From Flavobacterium fluviale (GTDB taxonomy: Bacteria; Bacteroidota; Bacteroidia; Flavobacteriales; Flavobacteriaceae): 64,000 nt of DNA. The notes under the pieces were generated by a model. It had not been told where the DNA came from. It ran no database searches and saw only the letters and a program-made list of their open reading frames with translations. Position numbers and translations under genes: made by a program. How positions within the stretch are numbered: the first letter of the stretch is position 1; every line of letters starts with the position of its first letter. The stretch spans positions 4,154,001-4,218,000 of the forward strand of contig NZ_CP030261.1 of the NCBI RefSeq assembly GCF_003312915.1. The letters are read 5' to 3'. Positions 52,104 through 61,013 of the stretch are shown here, piece after piece.

Positions 52104-52500
52104 TTTATTTATCTAAAAAATGGGCGGGTTAAAATCCGTCCATAAAATTGCATCTTTCGGATGTTTCCATAGTCATTGTTATTCAGAGGCACGAGGAATG
52201 ACAAAAATTCGAATGTTCTTTTAGTAAATATAAATTAACGCCTACAATTCTAAATTAATAAGTCGTAAAGTTTTACAAAAACAATACATCATCTAAATTG
52301 TTGCGAGAATTATTTCTTTTTGTAATTGTTTGATAATGAAACAAAAATTCATTTCAATCTTTATCTCAATATTACTTTTAGATTATAATTCCTGTTTTTT
52401 GTAACAATTCTAGAAAAAAGCGTTAATTTAGTGTCCGCTTTTTCTGAAAACTTCAAAGTTTTAAAGAGAGATCTTTAAATTAAACCAATTGTTTATTTGA
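52104..52500. other. Intergenic stretch with a decayed GTCATT/AATGAC repeat
   Basis: No gene is visible. GTCATT at 52172-52177 and AATGAC at 52197-52202 flank a short piece reading CAGAGGCACGAGG, like a worn copy of the palindromic repeat at 59122-59222. The rest is AT-rich. A TTTATTTG element at 52492-52499 may be the promoter of the RNA that follows. Confidence 0.5.
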
Positions 52501-52504
52501 AACC

Positions 52505-52590
52505 AACTGCCCTAGCCCTGATGGGAGCGGCATCCTTTTGTGGTGGGGTTCACCACAAAAGATATAGCGGACAGCAGGAAACAGCTCCTT
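52505..52590 (+). ncRNA. Structured RNA, probably of the Flavo-1 type
   Basis: A GC-richer island in an AT-rich gap. It folds: CTTTTGTGGTG at 52535-52545 pairs perfectly with CACCACAAAAG at 52551-52561 around GGGTT; GGAGC 52524-52528 pairs with GCTCC 52584-52588; CCTG 52517-52520 pairs with CAGG 52575-52578, giving a nested or pseudoknotted core. Conserved-looking single strands are GCGGCATC, ATATAGCGGACAG and AAACA. From memory it matches a motif seen many times in Flavobacterium genomes and listed as Flavo-1; I could not verify the name. It could also be the 5' leader of the LOG gene 68 bases on. Confidence 0.55.
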
Positions 52591-52657
52591 ATCATTCCAC
52601 TGCACTCAGGAGGACAACAAGGAAAAAACATAAAAAATAATAATTAAAATACCTAAA

Positions 52658-53386
52658 ATGAGATTAGAAGATTTTGATAATGATGAAGATAAAGTAATTC
52701 AGGACCGTTTGAAACAAAAAACGTGGAATGAAATTAGAACCAATGACAGCTGGGCGATTTTTAAAATTATGTCTGAGTTTGTAAATGGTTACGAAGCAAT
52801 GGGAAGAATTGGTCCTTGTGTTTCGATTTTTGGATCTGCGAGAACTAAACCAGATGATAAATATTATTTACTGGCTGAAAAAATTGCCTACAAAATCAGT
52901 AAAGCAGGTTACGGTGTGATTACAGGAGGTGGTCCCGGAATTATGGAAGCTGGAAATAAAGGTGCGCATTTAGGCGGAGGAATTTCGGTAGGTTTGAATA
53001 TAGAATTACCTTTTGAACAGCATTTTAATCCATACATTGATCATGATAAAAACTTGAATTTCGATTATTTCTTTGTGAGAAAAGTAATGTTCGTGAAATA
53101 TTCGCAAGGTTTTGTGGTTATGCCGGGTGGTTTTGGAACTTTAGACGAAATGTTTGAAGCGATTACATTAATTCAAACTAAAAAAATTGGAAAATTCCCG
53201 ATTATTTTGGTTGGAGTTGAATTTTGGTCTGGCTTAATTGAATGGGTAAAAACGGTACTGGTAGAAAAAATGCATACGGTAAGCCCAGAAGATTTAAACT
53301 TATTTAAGATCGTAGACACTGAAGATGAAGTTGTTGACGTATTAGATAAATTCTACAAAAAATACGATTTAAGTCCGAATTTCTAA
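52658..53386 (+). CDS. LOG family protein (TIGR00730)
   Basis: A 242-residue Rossmann-fold protein of the LOG family, cytokinin-type nucleoside-5'-monophosphate phosphoribohydrolases. It has VSIFGSARTKPDDKYY, GVITGGGPGIMEAGNKGAHLGGG and the hallmark MPGGFGTLDEMFEAITLIQ with catalytic Arg/Glu context. In bacteria the usual role is splitting of AMP-like nucleotides; the physiological substrate here is not known. A structured RNA lies upstream and a terminator 118 bases downstream. Confidence 0.9.
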   Translation: MRLEDFDNDEDKVIQDRLKQKTWNEIRTNDSWAIFKIMSEFVNGYEAMGRIGPCVSIFGSARTKPDDKYYLLAEKIAYKISKAGYGVITGGGPGIMEAGNKGAHLGGGISVGLNIELPFEQHFNPYIDHDKNLNFDYFFVRKVMFVKYSQGFVVMPGGFGTLDEMFEAITLIQTKKIGKFPIILVGVEFWSGLIEWVKTVLVEKMHTVSPEDLNLFKIVDTEDEVVDVLDKFYKKYDLSPNF

Positions 53387-53417
53387 TTTTAAAGCCATAT
53401 AGATAAGTGACGTGAGC

Positions 53418-53439
53418 GTTTAAGCGTAACGCTTAAAAC
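53418..53439. repeat. Short GTTTAAGCG palindrome
   Basis: TTTAAGCG, TAA, CGCTTAAA: an 8-bp hairpin in the gap after the LOG gene. Flanking ATATAGATAAGTG and CACTTTTATATG parts are loosely complementary. Probably a small intergenic repeat. Confidence 0.5.
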
Positions 53440-53503
53440 AACACTTTTATATGAACTTATATAACTTACACGGTTAAATTTTACTTCAAATACATAAAAA
53501 TTG

Positions 53504-53531
53504 AAAGCTGTTTTTTTAAACAGCTTTTTTT
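53504..53531 (+). terminator. Terminator after the LOG gene
   Basis: AAAGCTGTTT/AAACAGCTTT, a 10-bp stem with TTTT loop followed by seven T on the plus strand. Confidence 0.8.
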
Positions 53532-53607
53532 ATGCTATTTTTACAAAAATCCGAAGTAACTTTATGTACGTAACTTAAGTATACACCTGATAAATTTTGC
53601 GCCATAC

Positions 53608-56439
53608 TTGAAATTCTTTTTTAAAATCATCTGCCCAATTTTAGTTTTATTAAGTTCAATGAAACTTACAGCACAACATCAGTCTAAGATGGAGGTGGCA
53701 GTAAATCTTGAACTGAAAACACTGAATGTAAAACAGGACATTACATACTTTAATACTTCAAATGATTCTTTAGATTCGATTGTTTTAAACGACTGGAATA
53801 ATGCTTTTGCTCATAAAAACACCCCTTTGGCAAAACGCTTCTCGGATGAATTTTACCGAGGTTTTCATTTGGCCAAAGCTGCGGATCGAGGAAAAACTAC
53901 AATTCTAAACCTTTTGGACACCAATTTCATGGCACTGGAATGGGAAAGAACAGACAAAAATCCAGATTATATAACTGTAAAATTAGGCAGGAAACTAGCG
54001 CCTGGCGAAAAAATCGAACTGCATCTTACCTACATTTCAAAAATTCCTAATGATAAATTTACTCGTTTTGGTTTTGACCAAAATGGCGGTATGGCTTTGA
54101 AAAATTGGTTTATAAGTCCGGCACGTTTTGAAGATCATAATTTTATAACCTACAACAATTTCAATCTAGACGATATTGCCAATGCGGCAACTAGTTACGA
54201 AGTTGCAATTAAAATACCTAACCAATATTCTATTACCACAGATCTTAATCTTGTTGCTGCAGATGAGACGAACAGTGAATACAAAGTCTATTCTTTTGCA
54301 GGCAGAAACAGAACTGATATCAGTCTTTTTATAGAAAAACAAAACAGTTTTAGAACCTACTCAAATGTATCAATTGAAGTTTCTTCTAATTTAAAAAGTA
54401 AAAAAATTGATGAAATTCAAAAAGCTATAATTATTGATAGAGTGGCTTCTTTTGCGGAAAATTTTATTGGCAAATATCCGCATGAAAAAATAACAGTTTC
54501 TCAAATAGATTATGATCGAAATCCATTTTATGGGCTGAATCAGCTGCCATCATTTATAAGTCCGTTTGCAGATGATTTTATATTTGAGATTCAGTTTTTA
54601 AAGACATTTTTAAACACCTACCTTCAAAATAGTCTTCGTTTGGATCCGAGAAAAGACAATTGGGTTTACGATGGAATTCAGATTTATGCCATGATGAAAT
54701 ACATGGAAGAACATCATCTGGATAAAAAAATGCTGGGAAGGCTCTCAGACATGAAACTTTTTAAAAGTTACAATATTACCAATCTAACTTTTAATGAGCA
54801 GTACAGTTATTATTACATGCTGATGGCTCGTAAAAATCTGGATCAGCCACTGGGAGACCCTAAGAACACCCTAATAAAATTTAACGAACAGATTGCCAGT
54901 AAATATCGTGCGGGATTAAGTTTTAGCTATTTAGATGATTATCTCGATCATAATATTGTTCCTGAAAGTGTAAAAGAGTTTTACAATCTCAACAAACAAC
55001 AGCAGACAAACCGTTATGATTTAGAAAAAATATTAAGCAAAAAAAGCCCGAAGAATATTGACTGGTTCTTTAACACCATCATCGATTCTCGTGATATTAT
55101 TGATTATAAATTTACTAATGTTTCAAGAACTGCAGACAGTGTTAAATTTTCGATTAAAAATAAGACTGGAATTTATGCACCAATTCCTGTTTACGGAATT
55201 AAGAAAAAAGAAGTAGTTTTTAAAGAATGGATTGAACCTAAAACAAAAGATTCTGTTTACGAATTTGATAGAAAAAATGCTGATAAAATCGTAATCAATT
55301 ACGATAATGAAGTTCCTGAATACAACCAAAGAAACAACTGGAAATCCTTAAAACATATTGCAGTAACTAATCGACCTATTAAATTTAATTTTGCAAAGGA
55401 TTTAGAAGATCCTTTTTACAATCAGATTTTATATCTCCCGACTCTGACTTACAATTACTATGATGGTTTTACGCCTGGAATTCGTTTTAGCAATAAAACT
55501 ATTTTAGACAAGCCTTTTAATTTTGATATTAATCCAGCGTATTCCATAAAAGCAGGAACGCTTTCGGGATCTTCTGCATTTTCTTGGAATGAATATTACA
55601 GAAACAGCACTTTATACAATGTGCGGTATTCTATCAGTCAGAATTATTTTCATTATGCTCCAGATGCAACCTACTTAAGACTTAACCCTATGGTGCAGTT
55701 CCGCATTCGCGAAAAAGATTTTAGAGACAACAGGAAACAACTTTTTTTATTCCGACAAGTCATTGTAAATCGTGAAGCCAGTGAGTATATCACTGATAAT
55801 TCTGAACCTAATTATTCTATTTTTAATGCCCGATATTCTAACTCAAAAACGGAACTTATTAATCATTTCAGTTTTATGACGGATTTACAATTTGCGGGAG
55901 GATTTGGAAAAGTTTCTGGAGAAATCGAATATCGAAGATTATTTCAAAACAACCGTAAAATTAATTTGAGATTATTTGCCGGAAGTTTCGTTTACAACAA
56001 AACAAACTCAGATTATTTTAGCTTTGGTTTAGACCGTCCAACGGATTATTTATTTGATTATAATCTGTTTGGAAGATCTGAAACAACAGGTTTCTTTAGT
56101 CAGCAGTACGTAATTGCAGAAGGTGGTTTTAAATCACAATTAGAACCTGCATTTGCCAATCAATGGATGACCACTTTAAATGCCAGTTATGCCGTTTGGA
56201 ACTGGATTGAACTTTATGGCGACATTGGTTTTTTAAAAAATAAACATCAAAAAGAGTATTTTGCCTATGATACCGGAGTACGTTTAAATCTAGTTCCTGA
56301 CTATTTTGAACTTTATTTTCCAGTCTATTCAAATAACGGATGGGAAATTACACAAACGAAATACAATGAAAAAATACGATTTATTATCACTTTTTCGCCA
56401 AAAACTTTAGTTACTCTTTTTACCCGAAAATGGTTTTAA
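53608..56439 (+). CDS. M1-peptidase-like domain fused to an outer-membrane barrel, zinc site lost
   Basis: A 943-residue exported protein. The start is TTG at 53608, which opens straight into a signal peptide (MKFFFKIICPILVLLSS, cleaved near LTAQ). Residues ~25-250 resemble the N-terminal beta domain of M1 aminopeptidases; ~260-500 resemble the helical peptidase core (YPHEKITVSQIDYDRNPFYG, DPRKDNWVYDGIQIYAMMKYM). The HExxH zinc motif is missing: the aligned helix reads FLKTFLNTYLQN. From ~620 to the end, alternating aromatic strands and a final Trp-Phe suggest an outer-membrane beta barrel. It may be a binding or transport protein rather than an enzyme. Function unknown. Confidence 0.7.
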   Translation: MKFFFKIICPILVLLSSMKLTAQHQSKMEVAVNLELKTLNVKQDITYFNTSNDSLDSIVLNDWNNAFAHKNTPLAKRFSDEFYRGFHLAKAADRGKTTILNLLDTNFMALEWERTDKNPDYITVKLGRKLAPGEKIELHLTYISKIPNDKFTRFGFDQNGGMALKNWFISPARFEDHNFITYNNFNLDDIANAATSYEVAIKIPNQYSITTDLNLVAADETNSEYKVYSFAGRNRTDISLFIEKQNSFRTYSNVSIEVSSNLKSKKIDEIQKAIIIDRVASFAENFIGKYPHEKITVSQIDYDRNPFYGLNQLPSFISPFADDFIFEIQFLKTFLNTYLQNSLRLDPRKDNWVYDGIQIYAMMKYMEEHHLDKKMLGRLSDMKLFKSYNITNLTFNEQYSYYYMLMARKNLDQPLGDPKNTLIKFNEQIASKYRAGLSFSYLDDYLDHNIVPESVKEFYNLNKQQQTNRYDLEKILSKKSPKNIDWFFNTIIDSRDIIDYKFTNVSRTADSVKFSIKNKTGIYAPIPVYGIKKKEVVFKEWIEPKTKDSVYEFDRKNADKIVINYDNEVPEYNQRNNWKSLKHIAVTNRPIKFNFAKDLEDPFYNQILYLPTLTYNYYDGFTPGIRFSNKTILDKPFNFDINPAYSIKAGTLSGSSAFSWNEYYRNSTLYNVRYSISQNYFHYAPDATYLRLNPMVQFRIREKDFRDNRKQLFLFRQVIVNREASEYITDNSEPNYSIFNARYSNSKTELINHFSFMTDLQFAGGFGKVSGEIEYRRLFQNNRKINLRLFAGSFVYNKTNSDYFSFGLDRPTDYLFDYNLFGRSETTGFFSQQYVIAEGGFKSQLEPAFANQWMTTLNASYAVWNWIELYGDIGFLKNKHQKEYFAYDTGVRLNLVPDYFELYFPVYSNNGWEITQTKYNEKIRFIITFSPKTLVTLFTRKWF

Positions 56440-56627
56440 TCGAATAAATTTTAAACAAAAACTTGCGAAATTATCAATAATTACAAATTTTAAATAGAAA
56501 TAGCATAAAAAAAATACGTAGTTTTTTGATTTTAAATACAAATAATTAAATTATATTTAGTTTAAAGAATTATGATTATTGATTGTTTTTAAGTAATTTC
56601 GCGACATAAACATGACCCTACAAGATT

Positions 56628-59039
56628 ATGATAAAAGAAAAAAACAATACTACACTGACATTTGAAGATTTCAAAACTGAGGTATTGAATGACTATAGAA
56701 TTGCTGTAACAAGCCGTGAATGTAGTCTTTTAGGTCGAAAAGAAGTATTAACAGGAAAGGCTAAATTTGGAATTTTTGGCGACGGAAAAGAAGTTCCGCA
56801 GCTAGCAATGGCAAAAGCTTTTAAAAATGGTGATTTCCGTTCTGGATACTATCGCGATCAAACTTTTATGATGGCTATTGGCGAGCTGGATGCCAAACAG
56901 TTTTTTGCTGGTTTATATGGTCATACCGATTTGGCTTATGATCCAATGTCTGCGGGAAGACAAATGGGCGGACACTTTGTAACGCATAGTTTAAACGAAG
57001 ACGGTTCTTGGAAAGACTTAACAAAACAAAAAAATTCAAGCTCAGATATATCTCCAACTGCAGGACAAATGCCACGATTATTGGGATTGGCACAGGCTTC
57101 TAAAATCTATAGAAATGTTGACGGAATTACTACCAAAGACAAATTTTCTGTAAATGGAAATGAAGTTGCCTGGGGAACTATTGGTAATGCAAGTACTTCT
57201 GAAGGTTTGTTTTTTGAAACAATAAACGCTGCAGGAGTTTTACAGGTTCCGATGGTCATGAGTGTTTGGGATGATGAATACGGAATTTCTGTTCACGCCA
57301 GACATCAAACTACTAAAGAAAATATTTCTGAAATATTAAAAGGATATCAACGCGACGAAGATGCTAAAGGTTATGAAATCTTTAGAGTTAAAGGCTGGGA
57401 TTATGCTGAATTAGTTTCAACATACGAAAGAGCTGGAGCAATTGCACGCGAAGAACATATTCCGGTTTTAATTCACGTAAACGAATTAACGCAGCCACAA
57501 GGCCACTCTACTTCTGGTTCTCACGAACGTTACAAAAACGCGGAAAGACTGGCTTGGGAAAAGGATTTTGACTGTATTCGTCAAATGCGTTTATGGATGA
57601 TTGCTATTAATATTGCTTCTCCAGAAGAATTGGCAGAACTTGATTTTGAATTAAAGAAAGAGGTTCTTGAAGCTAAAAAAGAGGCTTGGAATTCTTTCAT
57701 CAACCCAATTATAGAAGATCAAAAAAATCTTCTTAGTTTATTGGAACAAATTGCCGAAGCAAGTATTAATCATAAAGATAGAATCAGAAAGTTAATTTCT
57801 GAACTAGGCGCAATTAAAGCTCCTTTAAAAAAGGAATTATTGGTTTACGCTAGAAAGATTCTTCGTTTTATTGAAGTTCCAAACAGCAAATTGCTTTTAT
57901 CGGAGTGGATTACAAATTTCATTACAGAAACACAGACAAGATTTAGCAGTAATCTGCATTCTGAATCTTCTCAAAATGTATTTTCTGTAGAAAAAGTGCT
58001 TCCTAAATATGCTGAAAATGCTAAACCAGATTTGGACGGAAGAATGATTCTGCGTGATAACTTTGATGCTTTATTTTCTAAATATCCAGAAACTTTAATT
58101 TTTGGTGAAGATGTTGGAAACATTGGCGACGTAAATCAAGGTTTAGAAGGCATGCAGGAAAAATACGGAGAACTTCGTGTTGCCGATGTCGGAATTCGTG
58201 AAGCAACTATTATCGGACAGGGAATTGGAATGGCTTTGAGAGGTTTACGTCCAATTGCTGAAATTCAATATTTAGATTATTTATTGTACGCTATTCAGAT
58301 CATGAGTGACGATTTAGCTACTTTACAATATAGAACTGTTGGAAAACAAAAAGCACCATTAATCATTAGAACCCGCGGACACCGTTTGGAAGGAATCTGG
58401 CATTCTGGTTCTCCAATGGGAATGATTATCAATGCGATTCGTGGTATTCACGTTTTGGTTCCAAGAGATATGACCCAGGCCGCAGGGTTTTACAATACAC
58501 TTTTAGAGTGCGACGAACCTGCTTTGGTAATTGAATGTTTAAATGGTTACCGCTTAAAAGAAAAAACACCTCTGAATTTTGGTGAATTTAAAACGCCGAT
58601 TGGTGTCGTAGAAACCTTAAAAGAAGGTGCTGATATTACTTTAGTTTCTTACGGATCAACTTTAAGACTGGTGCAGCAGGCAGCTAACGAATTATTGGAT
58701 TTAGGAATTGACTGCGAAGTTATTGATGTTCAATCTCTACTTCCGTTTGATATTAATAAAGATATTGTAAAAAGTATCGCTAAAACAAATCGTCTTTTAG
58801 TAATCGATGAAGATGTTCCTGGAGGAGCTTCGGCTTACATTTTACAGCAGATTTTAGAAGAGCAGGATGCTTATAAATACCTAGACAGTAAACCACAGAC
58901 TCTAGCAGCAAAAGCACACAGACCAGCTTACGGAACTGATGGCGATTATTTCTCTAAACCTTCTGCTGAAGATATTTTTGAGAAAGTATATGATATGATG
59001 CATGAAGTTAATCCTTCTAAGTTTCCTAGTTTATACTAA
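56628..59039 (+). CDS. Fused alpha-beta E1 of a 2-oxoacid (branched-chain type) dehydrogenase
   Basis: An 803-residue thiamine-diphosphate enzyme with the alpha subunit (~1-400) and beta subunit (~465-803) in one chain, as in Bacteroidetes. It decarboxylates a 2-oxoacid, probably from branched-chain amino acids, and passes the acyl group to an E2 lipoamide. The alpha part has GYYRDQTFMMAIG and AGQMPRLLGLAQ; the cofactor motif reads IGNASTSEG (185-193) and ends in WDDEYGIS, where most E1 have GDG and NN. The beta part has FGEDVGNIGDVNQG, RVADVGIREATIIGQGIGMA and VIDVQSLLPFD. A linker of ~65 residues is longer than usual. E2 and E3 are not in the window. Confidence 0.92.
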   Translation: MIKEKNNTTLTFEDFKTEVLNDYRIAVTSRECSLLGRKEVLTGKAKFGIFGDGKEVPQLAMAKAFKNGDFRSGYYRDQTFMMAIGELDAKQFFAGLYGHTDLAYDPMSAGRQMGGHFVTHSLNEDGSWKDLTKQKNSSSDISPTAGQMPRLLGLAQASKIYRNVDGITTKDKFSVNGNEVAWGTIGNASTSEGLFFETINAAGVLQVPMVMSVWDDEYGISVHARHQTTKENISEILKGYQRDEDAKGYEIFRVKGWDYAELVSTYERAGAIAREEHIPVLIHVNELTQPQGHSTSGSHERYKNAERLAWEKDFDCIRQMRLWMIAINIASPEELAELDFELKKEVLEAKKEAWNSFINPIIEDQKNLLSLLEQIAEASINHKDRIRKLISELGAIKAPLKKELLVYARKILRFIEVPNSKLLLSEWITNFITETQTRFSSNLHSESSQNVFSVEKVLPKYAENAKPDLDGRMILRDNFDALFSKYPETLIFGEDVGNIGDVNQGLEGMQEKYGELRVADVGIREATIIGQGIGMALRGLRPIAEIQYLDYLLYAIQIMSDDLATLQYRTVGKQKAPLIIRTRGHRLEGIWHSGSPMGMIINAIRGIHVLVPRDMTQAAGFYNTLLECDEPALVIECLNGYRLKEKTPLNFGEFKTPIGVVETLKEGADITLVSYGSTLRLVQQAANELLDLGIDCEVIDVQSLLPFDINKDIVKSIAKTNRLLVIDEDVPGGASAYILQQILEEQDAYKYLDSKPQTLAAKAHRPAYGTDGDYFSKPSAEDIFEKVYDMMHEVNPSKFPSLY

Positions 59040-59061
59040 GATTTAGAATGTTTTAGATAAT

Positions 59062-59092
59062 AAAAAAAGCTCCAAAATTTTGGAGCTTTTTT
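59062..59092 (+). terminator. Terminator after the E1 gene
   Basis: AAAAAGCTCCAAAA/TTTTGGAGCTTTTT, a perfect palindrome with a T run, 23 bases past the stop. Confidence 0.85.
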
Positions 59093-59121
59093 ATGTTTTT
59101 ACCCAAAGTGATCACACTGTT

Positions 59122-59222
59122 TTGTCATTTCGACGAAGGAGAAATCTCCGCGAGAAACTCCACAATTTTAATCAATCTTTGTCGAGCTACTTACGGAGAT
59201 TTCTCCTTCGTCGAAATGACAA
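59122..59222. repeat. 29-bp perfect inverted repeat with 43-base spacer
   Basis: The arm at 59122-59150 (TTGTCATTTCGACGAAGGAG followed by AAATCTCCG) is the exact reverse complement of 59194-59222. The spacer holds CGAGAAACTCCACAATTTT, and ATTGTGG recurs just outside the right arm. It is a complete copy of a REP/MITE-like intergenic element between converging genes; a decayed relative is at 52172-52202. No coding capacity. Confidence 0.85.
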
Positions 59223-59256
59223 GATTGTGGATATCTAATTTAAATTACCAAATTAA

Positions 59257-59991
59257 TTAAATATCCTTCAACATTGCTCGAGCTCTTTCCAAATCCTCTG
59301 CAGTATCAATCCCAATACCGACATGAGTCGTTTCGACCATTTTAATGCGTTTTCCGAACTCTAAATATCGTAACTGCTCTAGTTTCTCTGAAGCTTCTAA
59401 AGATTTCATAGGAAGGCTGTAGAAATCTAATAAGGCCTGCTTTCTAAAAGCATAGATCCCGATATGCTGAAAATATCGTACTCCAACATTTTTCTCTCTC
59501 GGATATGGAATCACCGAACGAGAAAAATACAAGGCAAACTGCGATTGGTCTACGACAACTTTTACATGGTTCGGATTATTGATTTCATCTTCATTGGTTA
59601 TTTCCCGCATTAGCGAAGCTAAATCAATCTTTTTATCTGTATCATTTTCAAAAACAGATAAAACTTGTGCCAAAGGTTCTGCTTCTGTAAAAGGCTCGTC
59701 GCCTTGAACATTCACCACAATATCAACATCCAGATCTGCAATTGCTTCCGCAATTCGGTCGCTTCCAGATTCGTGCTCCTTGATGCTCATAATCGCTTTT
59801 CCGCCATTTGAAACTATTTCATCAAAAATCAAATCAGAATCGGTTACAACAAAAACATCATCGAATAAGTTTGTTGCAACTGCCGCTTCATAAGTTCTTA
59901 AAATCACAGTTTTTCCTCCTAAATCCTGCATTAATTTTGCAGGAAAACGAGTTGAAGCATATCGGGCTGGAATTACCGCTATTATTTTCAT
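59257..59991 (-). CDS. kdsB: 3-deoxy-manno-octulosonate cytidylyltransferase
   Basis: A 244-residue enzyme that activates Kdo with CTP for LPS inner-core synthesis in the cytoplasm. It opens [20 protein letters not shown], the CTP-binding signature, followed by [20 protein letters not shown] with the metal-binding Asp, [11 protein letters not shown] and the late [17 protein letters not shown]. Length matches the family. It is the only LPS-core gene in the window besides the acyltransferase. Confidence 0.95.
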   Translation of the reverse strand: MKIIAVIPARYASTRFPAKLMQDLGGKTVILRTYEAAVATNLFDDVFVVTDSDLIFDEIVSNGGKAIMSIKEHESGSDRIAEAIADLDVDIVVNVQGDEPFTEAEPLAQVLSVFENDTDKKIDLASLMREITNEDEINNPNHVKVVVDQSQFALYFSRSVIPYPREKNVGVRYFQHIGIYAFRKQALLDFYSLPMKSLEASEKLEQLRYLEFGKRIKMVETTHVGIGIDTAEDLERARAMLKDI

Positions 59992-60020
59992 TTTTCTATT
60001 TTTAAATTTATTTTTTCTCT

Positions 60021-60093
60021 GCGAATCTTTGTGACACTTTGCGTTATAACTTTACCACAGAGATACACAGAGTTTTCACAGAGATTCTCAAAG
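60021..60093. repeat. CACAGAG phrase repeat
   Basis: The gap before kdsB contains TTTGTGACACTTTGCG, then ACCACAGAGATACACAGAGT and TTTCACAGAGATTCTCAAAG, a run of related CACAGAG phrases with a period near 10-12 bases. Function unknown. Confidence 0.45.
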
Positions 60094-60098
60094 TTTTT

Positions 60099-60929
60099 TT
60101 ACATCAATTTTACTGAAGTCATACTTAATGAACCTGCCAGTAATTTATCATTAAATAAACTCAATTCTTCTGATTTTTCTTTTAAACCTAAAGTGTACAG
60201 TAAAGGTAAATAATGTTCTGGTGTTGGAACTGCCAATTGAATGGCTTTATTCAATTTTTCAAAATCAATTAAAGGTTGGAAATTTCCATCAAGCAAATAA
60301 TTGTTTACAGTTTCACGAGCTTCAATTGCCCAATCGTAACCGTAATTGTCTTTATCAAAATTTCTGAAATCGACCATTCTAAGATTGTGGACAATATTGC
60401 CACTTCCGATAATTAAAACGCCTTTATATCGCAATGCCTGTAATTTCTTAGCCAATTCAAAATGATACTGACCCGATTTGGTATAATCGATACTTAACTG
60501 AATTACAGGAACATCTGCATTCGGATACAAATGTTTAATCACACTCCACGCACCGTGATCTAAACCCCAATGTTCGTCTAATTCGACCATTACAGGATCT
60601 AAGATTTTCTGTGTTTCAACCGCTAGTTCGGGACTTCCTTTTGCGGGATACTGCACATCAAAAAGTGCCTGCGGAAAACCTCCAAAATCATGAATGGTTC
60701 TTGGCATTTCCATTGCTGTAACTTTCGTTCCTTTTGTAAACCAATGCGCAGAAACGCATAAGATTGCATTTGGCTGCGGCAATGTCTTAGCCAAATCACG
60801 AAAACCCGCCACAAACTGATTTTCCTCAATTGCATTCATCGGACTTCCGTGTCCCAAAAACAAAACTGGCATTTTATCAGTATTCGAAAACTTTGATGAA
60901 ATGGAATGTAAATCGTTTAATGTTGTCAT
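60099..60929 (-). CDS. Extradiol ring-cleavage dioxygenase (4,5-DOPA dioxygenase / YgiD-like)
   Basis: A 276-residue member of the LigB-type class III extradiol dioxygenases, close in lay-out to YgiD. Metal ligands are visible: His in LFLGHGSPMNAIEEN, His in CVSAHWFTKGTKV, and the later His in GSGNIVHNLRMV, with the WGLDHGAWSVIKHLYP text shared by YgiD and plant DOPA dioxygenases. It would open a catechol ring; the natural substrate is unknown. It stands alone between kdsB and the helicase gene. Confidence 0.88.
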   Translation of the reverse strand: MTTLNDLHSISSKFSNTDKMPVLFLGHGSPMNAIEENQFVAGFRDLAKTLPQPNAILCVSAHWFTKGTKVTAMEMPRTIHDFGGFPQALFDVQYPAKGSPELAVETQKILDPVMVELDEHWGLDHGAWSVIKHLYPNADVPVIQLSIDYTKSGQYHFELAKKLQALRYKGVLIIGSGNIVHNLRMVDFRNFDKDNYGYDWAIEARETVNNYLLDGNFQPLIDFEKLNKAIQLAVPTPEHYLPLLYTLGLKEKSEELSLFNDKLLAGSLSMTSVKLM

Positions 60930-60983
60930 TGCTATATAATTTCAAACACCAATTTCACAGATTTACACAAATTGTTTTTTATT

Positions 60984-61012
60984 TAATTCGTGCTAATTCG
61001 TGAAATTCGTGT
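60984..61012. repeat. AATTCGTG phrase repeat
   Basis: Three AATTCGTG units with short variable joints (AATTCGTGCT, AATTCGTGA, AATTCGTG) lie between the dioxygenase and helicase genes. Confidence 0.5.
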
Positions 61013-61013
61013 T

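Noticed and set aside
59101..59120. CRP-like site at GTGATCACAC
   Set aside because: The half-sites are directly joined without the 6-base spacer and lie between converging genes.
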